Source: Streptomyces noursei
Lineage (GTDB): Bacteria > Actinomycetota > Actinomycetes > Streptomycetales > Streptomycetaceae
NCBI RefSeq assembly: GCF_016917755.1
Contig: NZ_CP070326.1
Coordinates: 1,178,001 to 1,242,000, forward strand
DNA: 64,000 nucleotides
Direction of reading: 5' to 3'
Shown: piece by piece, positions 32,481 to 41,880 of the stretch
Numbering within the stretch: the stretch's first letter is position 1
Layout: the number at the start of each line of letters is the position of its first letter
Translations under genes and position numbers: made by a program
Notes under the pieces: generated by a model
Database searches by the model: none
What the model was told of the DNA's origin: nothing
What the model saw: the letters and a program-made list of their open reading frames with translations, nothing else

Positions 32481-35387
32481 TCAGATCCTGCCCGCGCGCC
32501 TCACCTCCTCGACCCGCGAGTCGATCGCCGTGCTGAAGCTGTAGGCCGCGCCGATTTCGCGGAATGACGTGCGGAAAGCGTCGACGGCCTTGGAGCGGCC
32601 GGCGCTCAGGTGGTCGAACGCCTTCCGGCACTCCACGGTGGCTGCCGCCGCGTTGAGGATGAACCGTTGCCAGAGCATCTGGGCCCGGGCGTCGGGGACG
32701 CGGAAGTACGCGTAGGCGTCGAGGGCGGTTCTGCCGATGTCCTCGCAGTTGGGACGGATGCGGTACAGGGCGGTCAGTGGTGCCCTCCTGTCGATGGCCC
32801 GTACGCGTGCGACGATCCCGTCGCGTTGGCTTCGGAGCCGTTCCAGGAGTGCCTTTCCGCCGAGGTCGTTCCAGGCGTCCATCTGCAACGCCTTGGTCCG
32901 TGGGGCGACCGGGACGGCCTTGATCCCGGGCGATATCTGGAGGACCTGTTTTTGGAAGGTGCGCAGGTCGGGCTTCTGCAGGGTTCGCTCCTGCTGGTGT
33001 GCCGCCTCGATCACGGAGACCGTCAGCACCGCGGCGCACAACGTCCCCAGGCAGACGCGGCGGAAGGCTGATCCGGCTCTGCCCGGCGGGTCCGCGGCGG
33101 CTGGTCGCCGCTGCCGGAACGTCCGCACCCTTCGGACGGCCGACACCACCGCAGCCACCACAAGGGCGGCGATGGTCACGGTCGTCAGGGTGAAGTCCAG
33201 CACCGTCCGGAGGTCCTGCCAGTCGAGGATCCGGGACGGCCGCCAGGCACAGGAGGACTGAGTCAGGCTCAGTCGATCGATACAGCCGTCGAAGGAGAGC
33301 AGCACGAACAGGCCGGCCAGGCCCATCACCGCCGCGGTCTGCGCTGCGATGAGGGTGCGGAGCAGTCGGTACCGGCTCGCCCGCACGGCGGCGACCACGG
33401 CGGCCGTCACCGCCGTCGTGGTCAGGCCGACATACGTCCAGGCGAAGAAGACCAACCCCTGGAGACTGGCTCCCTGTGGGGGCGCTCCCCACACACCCGA
33501 GTGCAGATACGCCAGTACCGTGACGACGACGGCCCAGCCCCCCGCCCCGCACAGCAGTCCCGGCAGCAGTACCCCTCGCAGCCGCGGCAGACTCTCCGCG
33601 GCCGGTTCCACCGCACCCTCGATGTCAAGCGCGGCAGCACGCGTCCAGGGCAGTGCGGCGGAGGCCGAGCGGGTCGTCCAGGCCGCCAACGGCACGACCC
33701 ACAGGGCGGCGGCCGCGGCGGCGGCGAGCGGCGCCCCGTTCAGGCTCAGCACCACCGGGAAGACGGCGGAGATCCCAGACAGCACGGCCCCGTGGTCTCC
33801 GGCCGGGCCGGGGTACGCCTGCTGCAGCCACCGGCGGACCCCCGCAGGCTCGTACCACCACCCAGTGCCGATCGGCGCATTGACCTGCCACCAGGTGAGC
33901 CACTGCGCCAGCGCCAGACCTCCCGCCGCCAGACCGGCCGTCAGCATCGGACGGATGGTCCGCCCCCGCCATCTCCTGACCCACAGCTGGGCACACTGCG
34001 CGGTCCACCAGGTGAAGGCCGGGCCGCCGATCAGGAACTGCACGAGCCGTGCGTTCTGACTGGGAAAGAACTGTTCGATCGTGCCCTGGCCGGTGACCAG
34101 CGTGCCGGCGGCCATTCCGGCCCCCAGCCACAGCCCTGCACGCACCCCCGAGGGAGGGCGACGCCCGGTCAGTACGGCGTGGATCACCGCCCGCCAGAGA
34201 GTGATCCCGGCCACCCCGGTGGCGATTCCCGCTGCCGCCAGCGCCGCCGTCTGCGCCGTCAGCGTGCCGCTCGTCTGCTGGGTGTACGGCGTCAGGGCCA
34301 ACGCCAGCTGGGAGCTGATCAAGGTGGCGGCGGCACCGGTCAGGAACATCGGCAGCGCGGGTACGCCGTAGACCGGGCCGGAGTCGGTCAGGGCGTCCCG
34401 GCGCAGGTCCCACCGCGGGTGGGTGCGCCACAGGGCAACGAACGAGGCGAGCCTGCGCCGCAGTGCGCCGTCGCCCGAGGGCGGCACCCCGACGTGCCAA
34501 CCACGCAGGTCCGCGCCCCAGCGCACAGCGGTGCGATCGGCGTGGATCTCCCGGCTGCGCAGCACGTCCGACCGCGCGAGGTACACCAGCACCACGAGGA
34601 AGGCCGTCTGGAGGAAGCTCCGTGACGGGCCCACGAACACAGGACTTCCCAGTCGTACTCCGTAGACCAGGTACATGGCCAGACCGACCAGGAACGGTGG
34701 CGTGACCAGGGTGAGGAAGACCCGCCAGAGCGCCACCGTGGCGTAGGTGAGGGTGACGTCCCCGTTGCGGATGTGGGCGAATTCGTGCAGCAACACCGCC
34801 CGGAAGCCCTCGGGATCTCGGTGTCTGCGGGCGAGCAGGCCGCCGTGCAGGCTCATGATCGGCCTGCCGTTGCGGCCGAAGACCAGCGCGCCGACGGAGG
34901 CCGCGGTCGGATCGACCAGCACGCGCGGCATCCGGTCCAGCCCGGCCACCGCCGCCACCTCCTCCAGCACGCGCCGGATCTCCCCATCGTGATCGACCGC
35001 CGTCAGCGGGACCGCCCTGCCTCGCCGCGCCTTCCAGACGGGCAGCCAGTAGAACAGCGCGACGGCCGCAACGGACAGCAGGACCAGGCATGAGAGGGGC
35101 ACCCACCACGGTGGTGGCTGGGCGTAGCGGCGCTGGCAGTCCAGGTACGCCAGCGACTGGGTGCTGCGGCTGACGATGATCTGCAGATCGGTGGCGTGGT
35201 CGGGATCCACCCCTGCGGCCAGGGAGCAGCGATACGCATCGGCCTTCGACACCCACCAGTAGGCCATGTACAGCAGCATCAGGCCGCTGGTCACGAGGAT
35301 CAGCACCACGAGCAGGGCGAACCGCATGGTCGTGCCGGCGCTGACCGGCCGGTCGCCCGCGGGAGCCGGGGTCGCCATCGTGGCCAT
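32481..35387 (-). CDS. Large M48-family membrane metalloprotease
   Basis: 968 aa. A first helix (FALLVVLILVTSGLMLLYMA) and a second (LSCLVLLSVAAVALFYWL) precede the protease core. The zinc motif is HEFAH in AVLLHEFAHIRNGDV at about residue 205, with the third ligand in SREIHADRTAVRWGAD, as in M48 (HtpX/Ste24-like) enzymes. About ten further helices follow, and then a soluble C-terminal domain of about 180 residues. The length is two to three times that of HtpX. It starts 6 bp after the stop of the 35394-35939 gene, with AGGAG upstream, so the two are one transcription unit and probably partners. Confidence 0.88.
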   Translation of the reverse strand: MATMATPAPAGDRPVSAGTTMRFALLVVLILVTSGLMLLYMAYWWVSKADAYRCSLAAGVDPDHATDLQIIVSRSTQSLAYLDCQRRYAQPPPWWVPLSCLVLLSVAAVALFYWLPVWKARRGRAVPLTAVDHDGEIRRVLEEVAAVAGLDRMPRVLVDPTAASVGALVFGRNGRPIMSLHGGLLARRHRDPEGFRAVLLHEFAHIRNGDVTLTYATVALWRVFLTLVTPPFLVGLAMYLVYGVRLGSPVFVGPSRSFLQTAFLVVLVYLARSDVLRSREIHADRTAVRWGADLRGWHVGVPPSGDGALRRRLASFVALWRTHPRWDLRRDALTDSGPVYGVPALPMFLTGAAATLISSQLALALTPYTQQTSGTLTAQTAALAAAGIATGVAGITLWRAVIHAVLTGRRPPSGVRAGLWLGAGMAAGTLVTGQGTIEQFFPSQNARLVQFLIGGPAFTWWTAQCAQLWVRRWRGRTIRPMLTAGLAAGGLALAQWLTWWQVNAPIGTGWWYEPAGVRRWLQQAYPGPAGDHGAVLSGISAVFPVVLSLNGAPLAAAAAAALWVVPLAAWTTRSASAALPWTRAAALDIEGAVEPAAESLPRLRGVLLPGLLCGAGGWAVVVTVLAYLHSGVWGAPPQGASLQGLVFFAWTYVGLTTTAVTAAVVAAVRASRYRLLRTLIAAQTAAVMGLAGLFVLLSFDGCIDRLSLTQSSCAWRPSRILDWQDLRTVLDFTLTTVTIAALVVAAVVSAVRRVRTFRQRRPAAADPPGRAGSAFRRVCLGTLCAAVLTVSVIEAAHQQERTLQKPDLRTFQKQVLQISPGIKAVPVAPRTKALQMDAWNDLGGKALLERLRSQRDGIVARVRAIDRRAPLTALYRIRPNCEDIGRTALDAYAYFRVPDARAQMLWQRFILNAAAATVECRKAFDHLSAGRSKAVDAFRTSFREIGAAYSFSTAIDSRVEEVRRAGRI

Positions 35388-35393
35388 CGCCCG

Positions 35394-35939
35394 CTACTCC
35401 TGCGGTGGTTCGCCGCCTTCGGGCGAAGGGTCGAGGGGGCCGTCCCGGCTCGTCTGCTCCTCCGATGCGGTCAGTGCCAGCCTGGCCACCACTGCGTCCG
35501 CGATCGCCTCCGCGGGCTCCTCGTCAAAACCCCGCTGCGCGGCCATCTCCCGCACCCGACGGTGGACCTCCGCGAGTTGACCTGGGGTCAGTGCAGGGAC
35601 GGTCACCTCCGGGCCCCGCCGCCGGAAGACCCTGCGCAGCAGCGACCTCGCACCGGTGACCGCGCCGTTCGCGGCAGCGTCTCCGAGCTGCCGAGCCGTC
35701 TGGTCCAGCACCAACCACACCACCGGGGCGGCCATCGTCGCGATCTCGCCGAGGCCGAAGCCGAGCGGCTCCCGACGACCACCCCCGCGCTCCAGCCGCC
35801 GAACGACGGTGGCGTCGTCCAACCGGGCCAGCCCTGCGACTACGGCCAGTTCCTCCGGCGCGACCTCCGCCACCACCTCGCGCACCACCTCGCGCACCCG
35901 CACCGTGCCGTGCACCGGCGGTATCGCATCAGAACCCAT
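35394..35939 (-). CDS. 181-aa partner of the M48 protease
   Basis: The start at 35939 has GGGGAG upstream. The protein is mostly helical and soluble (VREVVREVVAEVAPEELAVV) with one moderately hydrophobic segment (IATMAAPVVWLVLDQTARQL), a basic patch (LLRRVFRRRG) and a disordered acidic tail. No known domain was recognised. Tight coupling to the downstream M48 gene suggests an adaptor, substrate or regulator of the protease. Confidence 0.75.
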   Translation of the reverse strand: MGSDAIPPVHGTVRVREVVREVVAEVAPEELAVVAGLARLDDATVVRRLERGGGRREPLGFGLGEIATMAAPVVWLVLDQTARQLGDAAANGAVTGARSLLRRVFRRRGPEVTVPALTPGQLAEVHRRVREMAAQRGFDEEPAEAIADAVVARLALTASEEQTSRDGPLDPSPEGGEPPQE

Positions 35940-36099
35940 GACGACTCCCCGTGTCCCCCGTGGTCGGCAGTTCCGCACCGTCACCCTACTGCGGAGGCCG
36001 AGATTCCGAACGGGCCTCTCGCGACTCCTGTTTCCACTTCGCCCGCCGGGTGCGCCGAGACCGGGACACTATGTAGCCCGGCATCCGAAGGAGGGCCCC

Positions 36100-36960
36100 A
36101 TGCTGATCGACTTCGTTCCCGACGAGAATCTGTACCCCTTCGAGTCGCGTTGGTTTGACTCGTCCGCCGGCAGGGTTCACTACATCGACGAGGGGACCGG
36201 ACCAACGATCCTGTTCTGTCACGGCGCTCCGGCGTGGAGTTTCCTCTACCGCCACATCGTGAAGGACCTGCGCGACCGGTACCGGTGCGTCGCCGTCGAC
36301 TACCTGGGGTTCGGGTTGTCCGAACGTCCTGCGGGATTCGGCTACACCATCGCCGAGCACACCGCGGTCCTCGGCGAGTTGATCGATCACCTGCGGCTCG
36401 ACGACTTCGTGCTGATGGGACACGATTGGGGCGGACCCATCGGTCTGGGCGCGGTCACCACGCGCGCGGACCGGGTGAGGGGGATCGTGCTGGGCAACAC
36501 CGTGTTCTGGCCGATCGAAGCGATGGCCAATCGGGCTTTCAGCGTGATCATGGGCAGTCGTCCGATGCAGCGGCGGATACTCGAACGGAATTTCCTCGTC
36601 GAGCGCGTCCTGCTCGCAGAACTGGGGCGCAAGCTCACCGCGGCCGAGGCCGACCACTACCGCGCGGTGCAGCCCACCGCGGAAGCCCGGCGCGGACTCG
36701 CCGTGATGCCCGGGCAAATTCGTGCCGCGCGCCCGCTGCTGGACCGGCTTTCACGAGACGTTCCGGCCCAACTCGGCGACAAGCGAGCCCTGTTGGTGTG
36801 GGGAATGCAGGACATGGTGTTCCGTCCGCACACCTCCATCCCCCGGATGCGTGCCGCCTTCACCGATCTGGAGATCGTCGAGTTGCCCCACGCGCGGCAC
36901 TTCATTCAGGAACACACACCGGATGCGATCACGGCGGCGATCGCGAAGCGATTCCCGTGA
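36100..36960 (+). CDS. Haloalkane-dehalogenase-like alpha/beta hydrolase
   Basis: 286 aa from the ATG at 36100 with GGAGGG upstream. TILFCHGAPAWSFLYRHIVK gives the oxyanion HG motif. FVLMGHDWGGPIGLGAV has Asp as nucleophile in place of Ser, as in haloalkane dehalogenases and epoxide hydrolases, with an adjacent Trp that binds halide in the former. ALLVWGMQDMVFRP carries the acid, and the catalytic His is in LPHARHFIQEHTPD. Both activities are possible from motifs; HGAPAWSFLYR leans toward the dehalogenase side. Confidence 0.88.
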   Translation: MLIDFVPDENLYPFESRWFDSSAGRVHYIDEGTGPTILFCHGAPAWSFLYRHIVKDLRDRYRCVAVDYLGFGLSERPAGFGYTIAEHTAVLGELIDHLRLDDFVLMGHDWGGPIGLGAVTTRADRVRGIVLGNTVFWPIEAMANRAFSVIMGSRPMQRRILERNFLVERVLLAELGRKLTAAEADHYRAVQPTAEARRGLAVMPGQIRAARPLLDRLSRDVPAQLGDKRALLVWGMQDMVFRPHTSIPRMRAAFTDLEIVELPHARHFIQEHTPDAITAAIAKRFP

Positions 36961-36984
36961 TCTCGCTCGACGAACGTCCCTCCC

Positions 36985-37880
36985 CCGGGCCCGGGCAACG
37001 GACCGCGAAGGGTGTCGGCTAGGGCGATCTCCTTGCGGAAGGCTCCCTCGTAGGAGGCGTCGCCGGCGTTGTGCATCAGGTCGGTGATCCAGATCGCGTA
37101 TGCCTGGTATTTCCGGAGGTGGCTCAGGCAGGTGTCGGAGTAGTTGTCGAGCAGACTCGCGTCGCCTTCCTGGACCTTCGCGATGACCGCGCGGGCGAAC
37201 ACCTCGGCGTCGTAGAGGGCGAGGTGGATGCCCTTCGCGCCCATCGGGGGGACGATGTGTGCCGCGTCGCCGAGCAGGTGGAGGCGGCCGTGGCTCATCG
37301 GGCTGAACACCACGGACCGCAGCGGCACGATCCGCTTGTCGACGATGCGGCCGGTGGGCACGTCGGCGCCGAAGCGGGCTCCTAGTTCGCTCCAGATGCG
37401 CTCGTCCGGCCACTGCTCGGGAGTGTCGCCGGGCGGGCAAGGGTGAGTTGGCCGGCAGGGACGGAGGCCCGGCTGACGCCGTGGAAACCGTCGCAGCCGG
37501 CGACGAAGTCGCAGGTGACGGTCGTGGTCGTACCGTCGGGGTTGCGGTAGTGCACCGTGGGACATTCACTGTCGATGCCTGCCAGGCTGACGTCGAGGGC
37601 CTCGAAGCGCAGATCGCCGCCTGCTTCCAGGAAGGCGTCAGTGAGGTTGCGGACGAGGACCTGCTGAGGGCGGAAGACCGCGTCGGTGTCGACGTCCTCG
37701 AACCCGAGGGGGTACATGCCCCCGTCCAACCAGGTGCCGCCGGTGATCTCCTTCGGGGAGGAGCCGTCCTTCACGACGTCCGCAAGCCCCCACTCGCGGA
37801 ACAGCCGCACCCCGCGGCTGTCGACGGCGCCCGCGCGCTGTCGCTTCTCCACGTACGCGCGGCTGTGCTTCTCGACGACT
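36985..37880 (-). pseudogene. 4-hydroxybenzoate 3-monooxygenase (pobA-like) remnant
   Basis: Two frames spell a PobA-type flavoprotein. The first reads VVEKHSRAYVEKRQRAGAVD and then DFVAGCDGFHGVSRASVPAG. The second resumes as DTPEQWPDERIWSELGARFG, then HLLGDAAHIVPPMGAKGIHL, the GD...P..G.G.N motif of the FAD hydroxylases. About 60 residues and the frame are missing at the joint near 37430. The N-terminal FAD loop and the C-terminal end are absent. Family members convert 4-hydroxybenzoate to protocatechuate. Confidence 0.8.
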
Positions 37881-37986
37881 GTGGGCGCGGCAGCGATCGT
37901 CGCCAACCGGGATGTGGACAGCGGATACCGGAAACCCGCCAACCGGGCGGCGGGTGACGACGGCGCACCCAGCGGACCGGAACCGG

Positions 37987-38649
37987 TTACCTTCTGCGGT
38001 TGCGCAGATCGGACTGGTAGCGGCCGGGGGTCTGGCCGACGACCTCGGTGAAGGCGTCGATGAAACTCGACGGATTGGACCAGCCGCACTCCATCGCCGT
38101 GTCGGTGACCGATCGGCCCTCGCTGAGCCGAGCCAGGGCGTGGTGGATGCGCAGCGTGGTGCGCCAGCGGTGGAAACTCATGCCCAGTTCGGTGTGGAAC
38201 AGGCGGCTCACGGTCCGCTCACTCGCTCCCGCGGCCCGCCCCAGGTCGGCCAAGGTCGCACTCCGGCCGGGATCGGCGTGCAGGAGGTCGGTGACGGCGC
38301 GCGGCCCGTCGTCGTGGGGCTCGGGCAGGTGCAGGGACTGCTCGGGGGTTTCGGCGAGCTCGTCGATCACCACGGCGAGCAGCCGCCGGGCGGCGCCGGG
38401 GCGGGGTTCCGCTCGGTCGGTCAGCGCCAGCAGGGCCTCGCGCAGCAGCGGGCCCACCGCGAACACGCTGGGGTGTGCCACCAGTTCGCCGCACAGGTCG
38501 ACCGGGACCGTGACGAGGCGGGCGTCGGTGGTGCCGTGGAAGCGATGCGCATGCTCGAAGCCCGGCGGGGTCCACGTCACGCGGTGCGCGGGAGCGACCC
38601 AGGTCCCACGCTCGGTCGTGGTGGCCAGGGCTCCGGCGACCGCGTACAC
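37987..38649 (-). CDS. AraC family transcriptional regulator, start unclear
   Basis: 220 aa from a GTG at 38649. The C-terminal third has two helix-turn-helix motifs (TLADLGRAAGASERTVSRLF and SVTDTAMECGWSNPSSFIDA) followed by TPGRYQSDL, as in AraC. The N-terminal part is a cupin-like sensor. In-frame codons upstream of the GTG still read like the family (AAWIPHGFQFAPHSHAEGQL), with no stop until 38779 but no ATG, GTG or TTG. The true start may be a CTG near 38736, or the gene has lost it. It could have controlled the neighbouring pobA-like gene. Confidence 0.85.
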   Translation of the reverse strand: MYAVAGALATTTERGTWVAPAHRVTWTPPGFEHAHRFHGTTDARLVTVPVDLCGELVAHPSVFAVGPLLREALLALTDRAEPRPGAARRLLAVVIDELAETPEQSLHLPEPHDDGPRAVTDLLHADPGRSATLADLGRAAGASERTVSRLFHTELGMSFHRWRTTLRIHHALARLSEGRSVTDTAMECGWSNPSSFIDAFTEVVGQTPGRYQSDLRNRRR

Positions 38650-38866
38650 CAGCTGCCCCTCTGCGTGGGAGTGCGGAGCGAACTGGAAGCCGTGCGGGAT
38701 CCAGGCCGCGTTACGACGCGCGGTCGACGGCGGCAGGGAGGACGGCGGGGCGGATCGGCGGGTTTTGGGCCTAGGGCGTCAATTTATCGGTGCATAGTGC
38801 CTTCGTCGGCCGCAGCGTCGCTCACGTGAGGAGCGACGTATCTGTGAGTTCAGAGGAGGGCGCGGT

Positions 38867-39733
38867 ATGGATGTGTCGCCGGTCGGAGTGTGGAGTACGG
38901 CGTTCACTCACGGTGACCCCGATCGCGCGCGGGTGGCGGCCCGCGCACTGGAGGAGCTCGGCTACGGCACACTGTGGCTGGGTGGCGTTCCCGGCGGCAA
39001 CCCGAGCGGGGACCTGCACAGCAGTCTCAACCTCCTCGCGGCGACCCGACACGTGGTCGTCGCAACCTCCTGTGTCTCCATTTGGAGCGTTCCGCCCGAT
39101 CGGCTCGCCGTTGCCTACCGGGGGCTTCCCGCACCGTATCGGCAACGCACACTGGTGGGTCTGGCCGTCAGTCACGCGGAGATCGCCGCGGCCTACCGGC
39201 ACCCCTGCGCGGCGATGTCCGCCTACCTCGACGCGCTGGACACGTCCGCCGGTTCGCTGCCGAAGGCCGCGCGGATCCTGGGCGCGCACCGGCCTCTGAT
39301 GACCCGGCTCGCCGCCGACCGGGCCGCTGGTGTGCAGCCCTATCTGGTCCCGCCGTCGCACACCGCCCGGGTCCGCGCTGCGCTGGGGGCTGGGCCGCTC
39401 CTCGCGCCGGTGGTGACGTCCGTGGTGGACACCGACCCGGTCACGGCCCGTGCCACGGCGCGGCGGGCGATCAGCCCTTACCTCACGAAGACCAACTACG
39501 TACGCACCTGGCTGGAAGACGGCTTCACCCGGGGCGACCTCGCCGACGGCGGCAGCGACCGCTTCGTCGACTCCCTGGTGGTGTGGGGGTCCGTCGACGT
39601 CGTCGCGCGGCGTGTCCTGGCACATCTGGAGGCGGGCGCGGACCACGTCGCCCTCCAGATCGTCACCGACACCCCGCATGCCCTCCCCCTCACCGCGTGG
39701 CGTGCCGTGGCCGAATGCCTGCCCCGTGCCTAG
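38867..39733 (+). CDS. LLM-class F420-dependent oxidoreductase
   Basis: 288 aa; ribosome binding site AGGAGGG precedes the ATG. VGVWSTAFTHGDPDRARVAA, EELGYGTLWLGGVPGG and LLAATRHVVVATSCVSIW give the luciferase-like TIM-barrel start. APYRQRTLVGLAVSH, the ALDTSAGSLPKAARILGAHR loop and LAHLEAGADHVALQIVT match the actinobacterial TIGR03620-type subgroup. Such enzymes use coenzyme F420 to reduce or oxidise small molecules. The substrate is unknown. The following convergent FolC-like and MobA-like genes may belong to the same pathway. Confidence 0.88.
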   Translation: MDVSPVGVWSTAFTHGDPDRARVAARALEELGYGTLWLGGVPGGNPSGDLHSSLNLLAATRHVVVATSCVSIWSVPPDRLAVAYRGLPAPYRQRTLVGLAVSHAEIAAAYRHPCAAMSAYLDALDTSAGSLPKAARILGAHRPLMTRLAADRAAGVQPYLVPPSHTARVRAALGAGPLLAPVVTSVVDTDPVTARATARRAISPYLTKTNYVRTWLEDGFTRGDLADGGSDRFVDSLVVWGSVDVVARRVLAHLEAGADHVALQIVTDTPHALPLTAWRAVAECLPRA

Positions 39734-39846
39734 CACCGCCAGGTGTGAGGTGAAACCACCGCACAGGCCCGGCCCCGGCCCGGCCCCGGCGTTACGCTCG
39801 CAGCTGTTCGCCGCGGCCGGGAAGTCGCACGTTCGGGCAGCAGCGG

Positions 39847-41169
39847 TCAGCCGGGCGGGAGATGGAACAGTGCACGGACCCGGCCGATCAGGAGGGGGGT
39901 TCCGAGAACCATGACGAGGCCACCGGCCCCGACGAGTTCGGTGGCGTGGCGGACGGCGTCGGCGGTCTCCTGCCGTACGTACAGTTCTCGGCGCGTCGCC
40001 AAGGCAGTGCACATCTCGTCCGGCGCCGCTTCGTTGGGGTGCCCGACCCGGGTCAGTACCACCGGCCAGTCAGCGGGCAGCGGCTCAAGCATGGTTGCCA
40101 CCTTCTTGTACCGGAGGGTGCCGAAGACGAGGGCCGTGCGCTCAGCGGCGCGGGATTCCCGCAGGACTTCCGGAGCCACGGTGACGGCACCCTGGTGGTT
40201 GGCGGCAATGTCGAGCAGCAGGCGGCCGGTCCAGGAGTCCAGGCGGGCCGGCGCCAGCAGTTCGAGGCGGCCGGGCCAGCGGGTCGCGGCGAGGCCGCCG
40301 CGCAGCGCCTCTTCCGGGATGTCTCGGATCAGTCCTCGTTCGGCCAGCGAGTCGATGCCGGCTACGGCGAGGGCCAGATTGTGATGCTGGTGCGCTCCGC
40401 GGAGCGGACAGGGCAATTCCCGGTGGACGGCACGTGGGGTGACCACGTCCAGCACGGTGCGTCCATCGCGGGCCAGGTGTGGCCGGTAACGCACTTCCTG
40501 GTGGATGCGCCAGACGGTCAGCTCCGTGTGGGTGCCGAGGACGTCGTCCACGGCCTCGGCCGCCTCCTGGGGCAACTCGCCGAGCACGACATGGTCGCCG
40601 TCTCGCACGATGCCTGCCTTGTTCCGTACGATCTCGCCCAGGGTGTTTCCCAGCAGATGCTCGTGGTCCAGTCCCACTCCGGTGATGACCTTTACGCCAG
40701 GGTCGAAGCAGTTGACCGCGGTGCGCCGGCCGCCGATGTTCGCCTCCATGACGGCCAAGTCCACTTCAGATTCGGCGAATTGAACCGCGGCTGCGGCTGC
40801 GTGCACTGCTCCTGCATTGACCGTAAGGCCCGTACTCCTGAGAGTGTCGTCGACCTTCGCGAAGGCGCGGTGACATGCGGTCGGAGAGACGGGCACTCCG
40901 TTGATGCGGATGCGTTCGGTGACCTGCTGCAGGTGCGGGCTGGGCATGCTTCCGATGCGCAGCCCGGCCGCGGCCAACGCGGAGACGGCGAACGCGCAGG
41001 TCGACCCCTTCCCGTTGGTGCCGGTGACGGTCATGCCCCGCAGGTTGCGTCCCGGGTCGCCGAGGGCTTCGAGAAGCCGGGGCATCGCACCGGTGCCCGC
41101 TCCGTTGAACTGATAGCGACCGATGATCTCTTCACAGGCCAGTTCTTCTCTTGTTGCCAACCGTGCCAC
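39847..41169 (-). CDS. FolC-like Mur ligase (folylpolyglutamate synthase homologue)
   Basis: 440 aa. The ATP loop is MTVTGTNGKGSTCAFAVSAL. SPHLQQVTERIRINGVPVS, the VITGVGLDHEHLLGNTLGEI region and IVRNKAGIVRDGDHVVLGEL follow the FolC order. RWPGRLELLAPA and LLLDIAANHQGAVTVAPEVL match the C-terminal domain start. The normally conserved EVGLGGR..TN is EANIGGRRTAVNCFDP here, a clear deviation at the central motif. A housekeeping folC is expected elsewhere, so this may be a paralogue that joins an amino acid to another acid. MobA-like gene 45 bp upstream on the same strand. Confidence 0.85.
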   Translation of the reverse strand: MARLATREELACEEIIGRYQFNGAGTGAMPRLLEALGDPGRNLRGMTVTGTNGKGSTCAFAVSALAAAGLRIGSMPSPHLQQVTERIRINGVPVSPTACHRAFAKVDDTLRSTGLTVNAGAVHAAAAAVQFAESEVDLAVMEANIGGRRTAVNCFDPGVKVITGVGLDHEHLLGNTLGEIVRNKAGIVRDGDHVVLGELPQEAAEAVDDVLGTHTELTVWRIHQEVRYRPHLARDGRTVLDVVTPRAVHRELPCPLRGAHQHHNLALAVAGIDSLAERGLIRDIPEEALRGGLAATRWPGRLELLAPARLDSWTGRLLLDIAANHQGAVTVAPEVLRESRAAERTALVFGTLRYKKVATMLEPLPADWPVVLTRVGHPNEAAPDEMCTALATRRELYVRQETADAVRHATELVGAGGLVMVLGTPLLIGRVRALFHLPPG

Positions 41170-41214
41170 CTCGCAACCAGTGTGGGAGGGGATGCATTCG
41201 TGCTCGAAGTGTGG

Positions 41215-41880
41215 TCAACCGGCGTTTGTCTTCAGGATGGCGCGAGCGAGAGCTACCACTTCCCAGGTGTCGCAGTCGACGGACACTCCACCGACATCAG
41301 GCACGTACCGCAGGGCAAGAGCCCGGGTCAGTACCCGGATGGGCAGACCCGTCAACACTCCATGCCGAGCGAGGGTCAGCGCAAGACCTCGTCGCACGGC
41401 TGCGGTCCGGTATGCGGCGAACAGCGGATTGTCCCGACCCTGTGTCTCCAGCATGACCGCGCCCTCGGCCCCGGAACCGGCCGCCTGACGCAACAACTCC
41501 GCCACCGTCTCCTGCCGCACGAAGGGAAGATCCGCGGCAAGGACCACCACGAACGGTGCGCGCACCCGGCTCACTCCCGCAGCCAGCGCCGCGAGCGGCC
41601 CGCCGTGCACCGGACTCTCCCGCACATGATCTACGGGGCGGACGGTGGCCCGGTGCGGCCCCACCACAATCGTCCTCCCCGCCCCGTCACATGCCTGAAG
41701 TGCCCGATCGAGCAACGACATGCCGCCAACGGACACCATCGGCTTGTCCGCTCCGCCCAAACGCCGGGCTCGCCCTCCCGCCAGCACCACCGCGTCGTAG
41801 CACGCACCTGTGTCGTCTGCGGGCAGCTCCTCTCCGCCGTCGAGGAGTGAACTCCTTGCTGCCCTGTCGTCACCACCCAC
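41215..41880 (-). CDS. MobA-like molybdenum cofactor nucleotidyltransferase
   Basis: 221 aa from the GTG at 41880, with AAGGGGG upstream. VVLAGGRARRLGGADKPMVS is the nucleotide-binding loop of MobA (LAGG..RR.GG.DK). VHGGPLAALAAGVSRVRAPF, VVVLAADLPFV (metal-binding Asp) and RDNPLFAAYRTA complete the fold. MobA transfers GMP to molybdopterin. No other molybdenum cofactor gene is visible. The pairing with a FolC-like ligase could mean recruitment to another pathway. Confidence 0.85.
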   Translation of the reverse strand: MGGDDRAARSSLLDGGEELPADDTGACYDAVVLAGGRARRLGGADKPMVSVGGMSLLDRALQACDGAGRTIVVGPHRATVRPVDHVRESPVHGGPLAALAAGVSRVRAPFVVVLAADLPFVRQETVAELLRQAAGSGAEGAVMLETQGRDNPLFAAYRTAAVRRGLALTLARHGVLTGLPIRVLTRALALRYVPDVGGVSVDCDTWEVVALARAILKTNAG

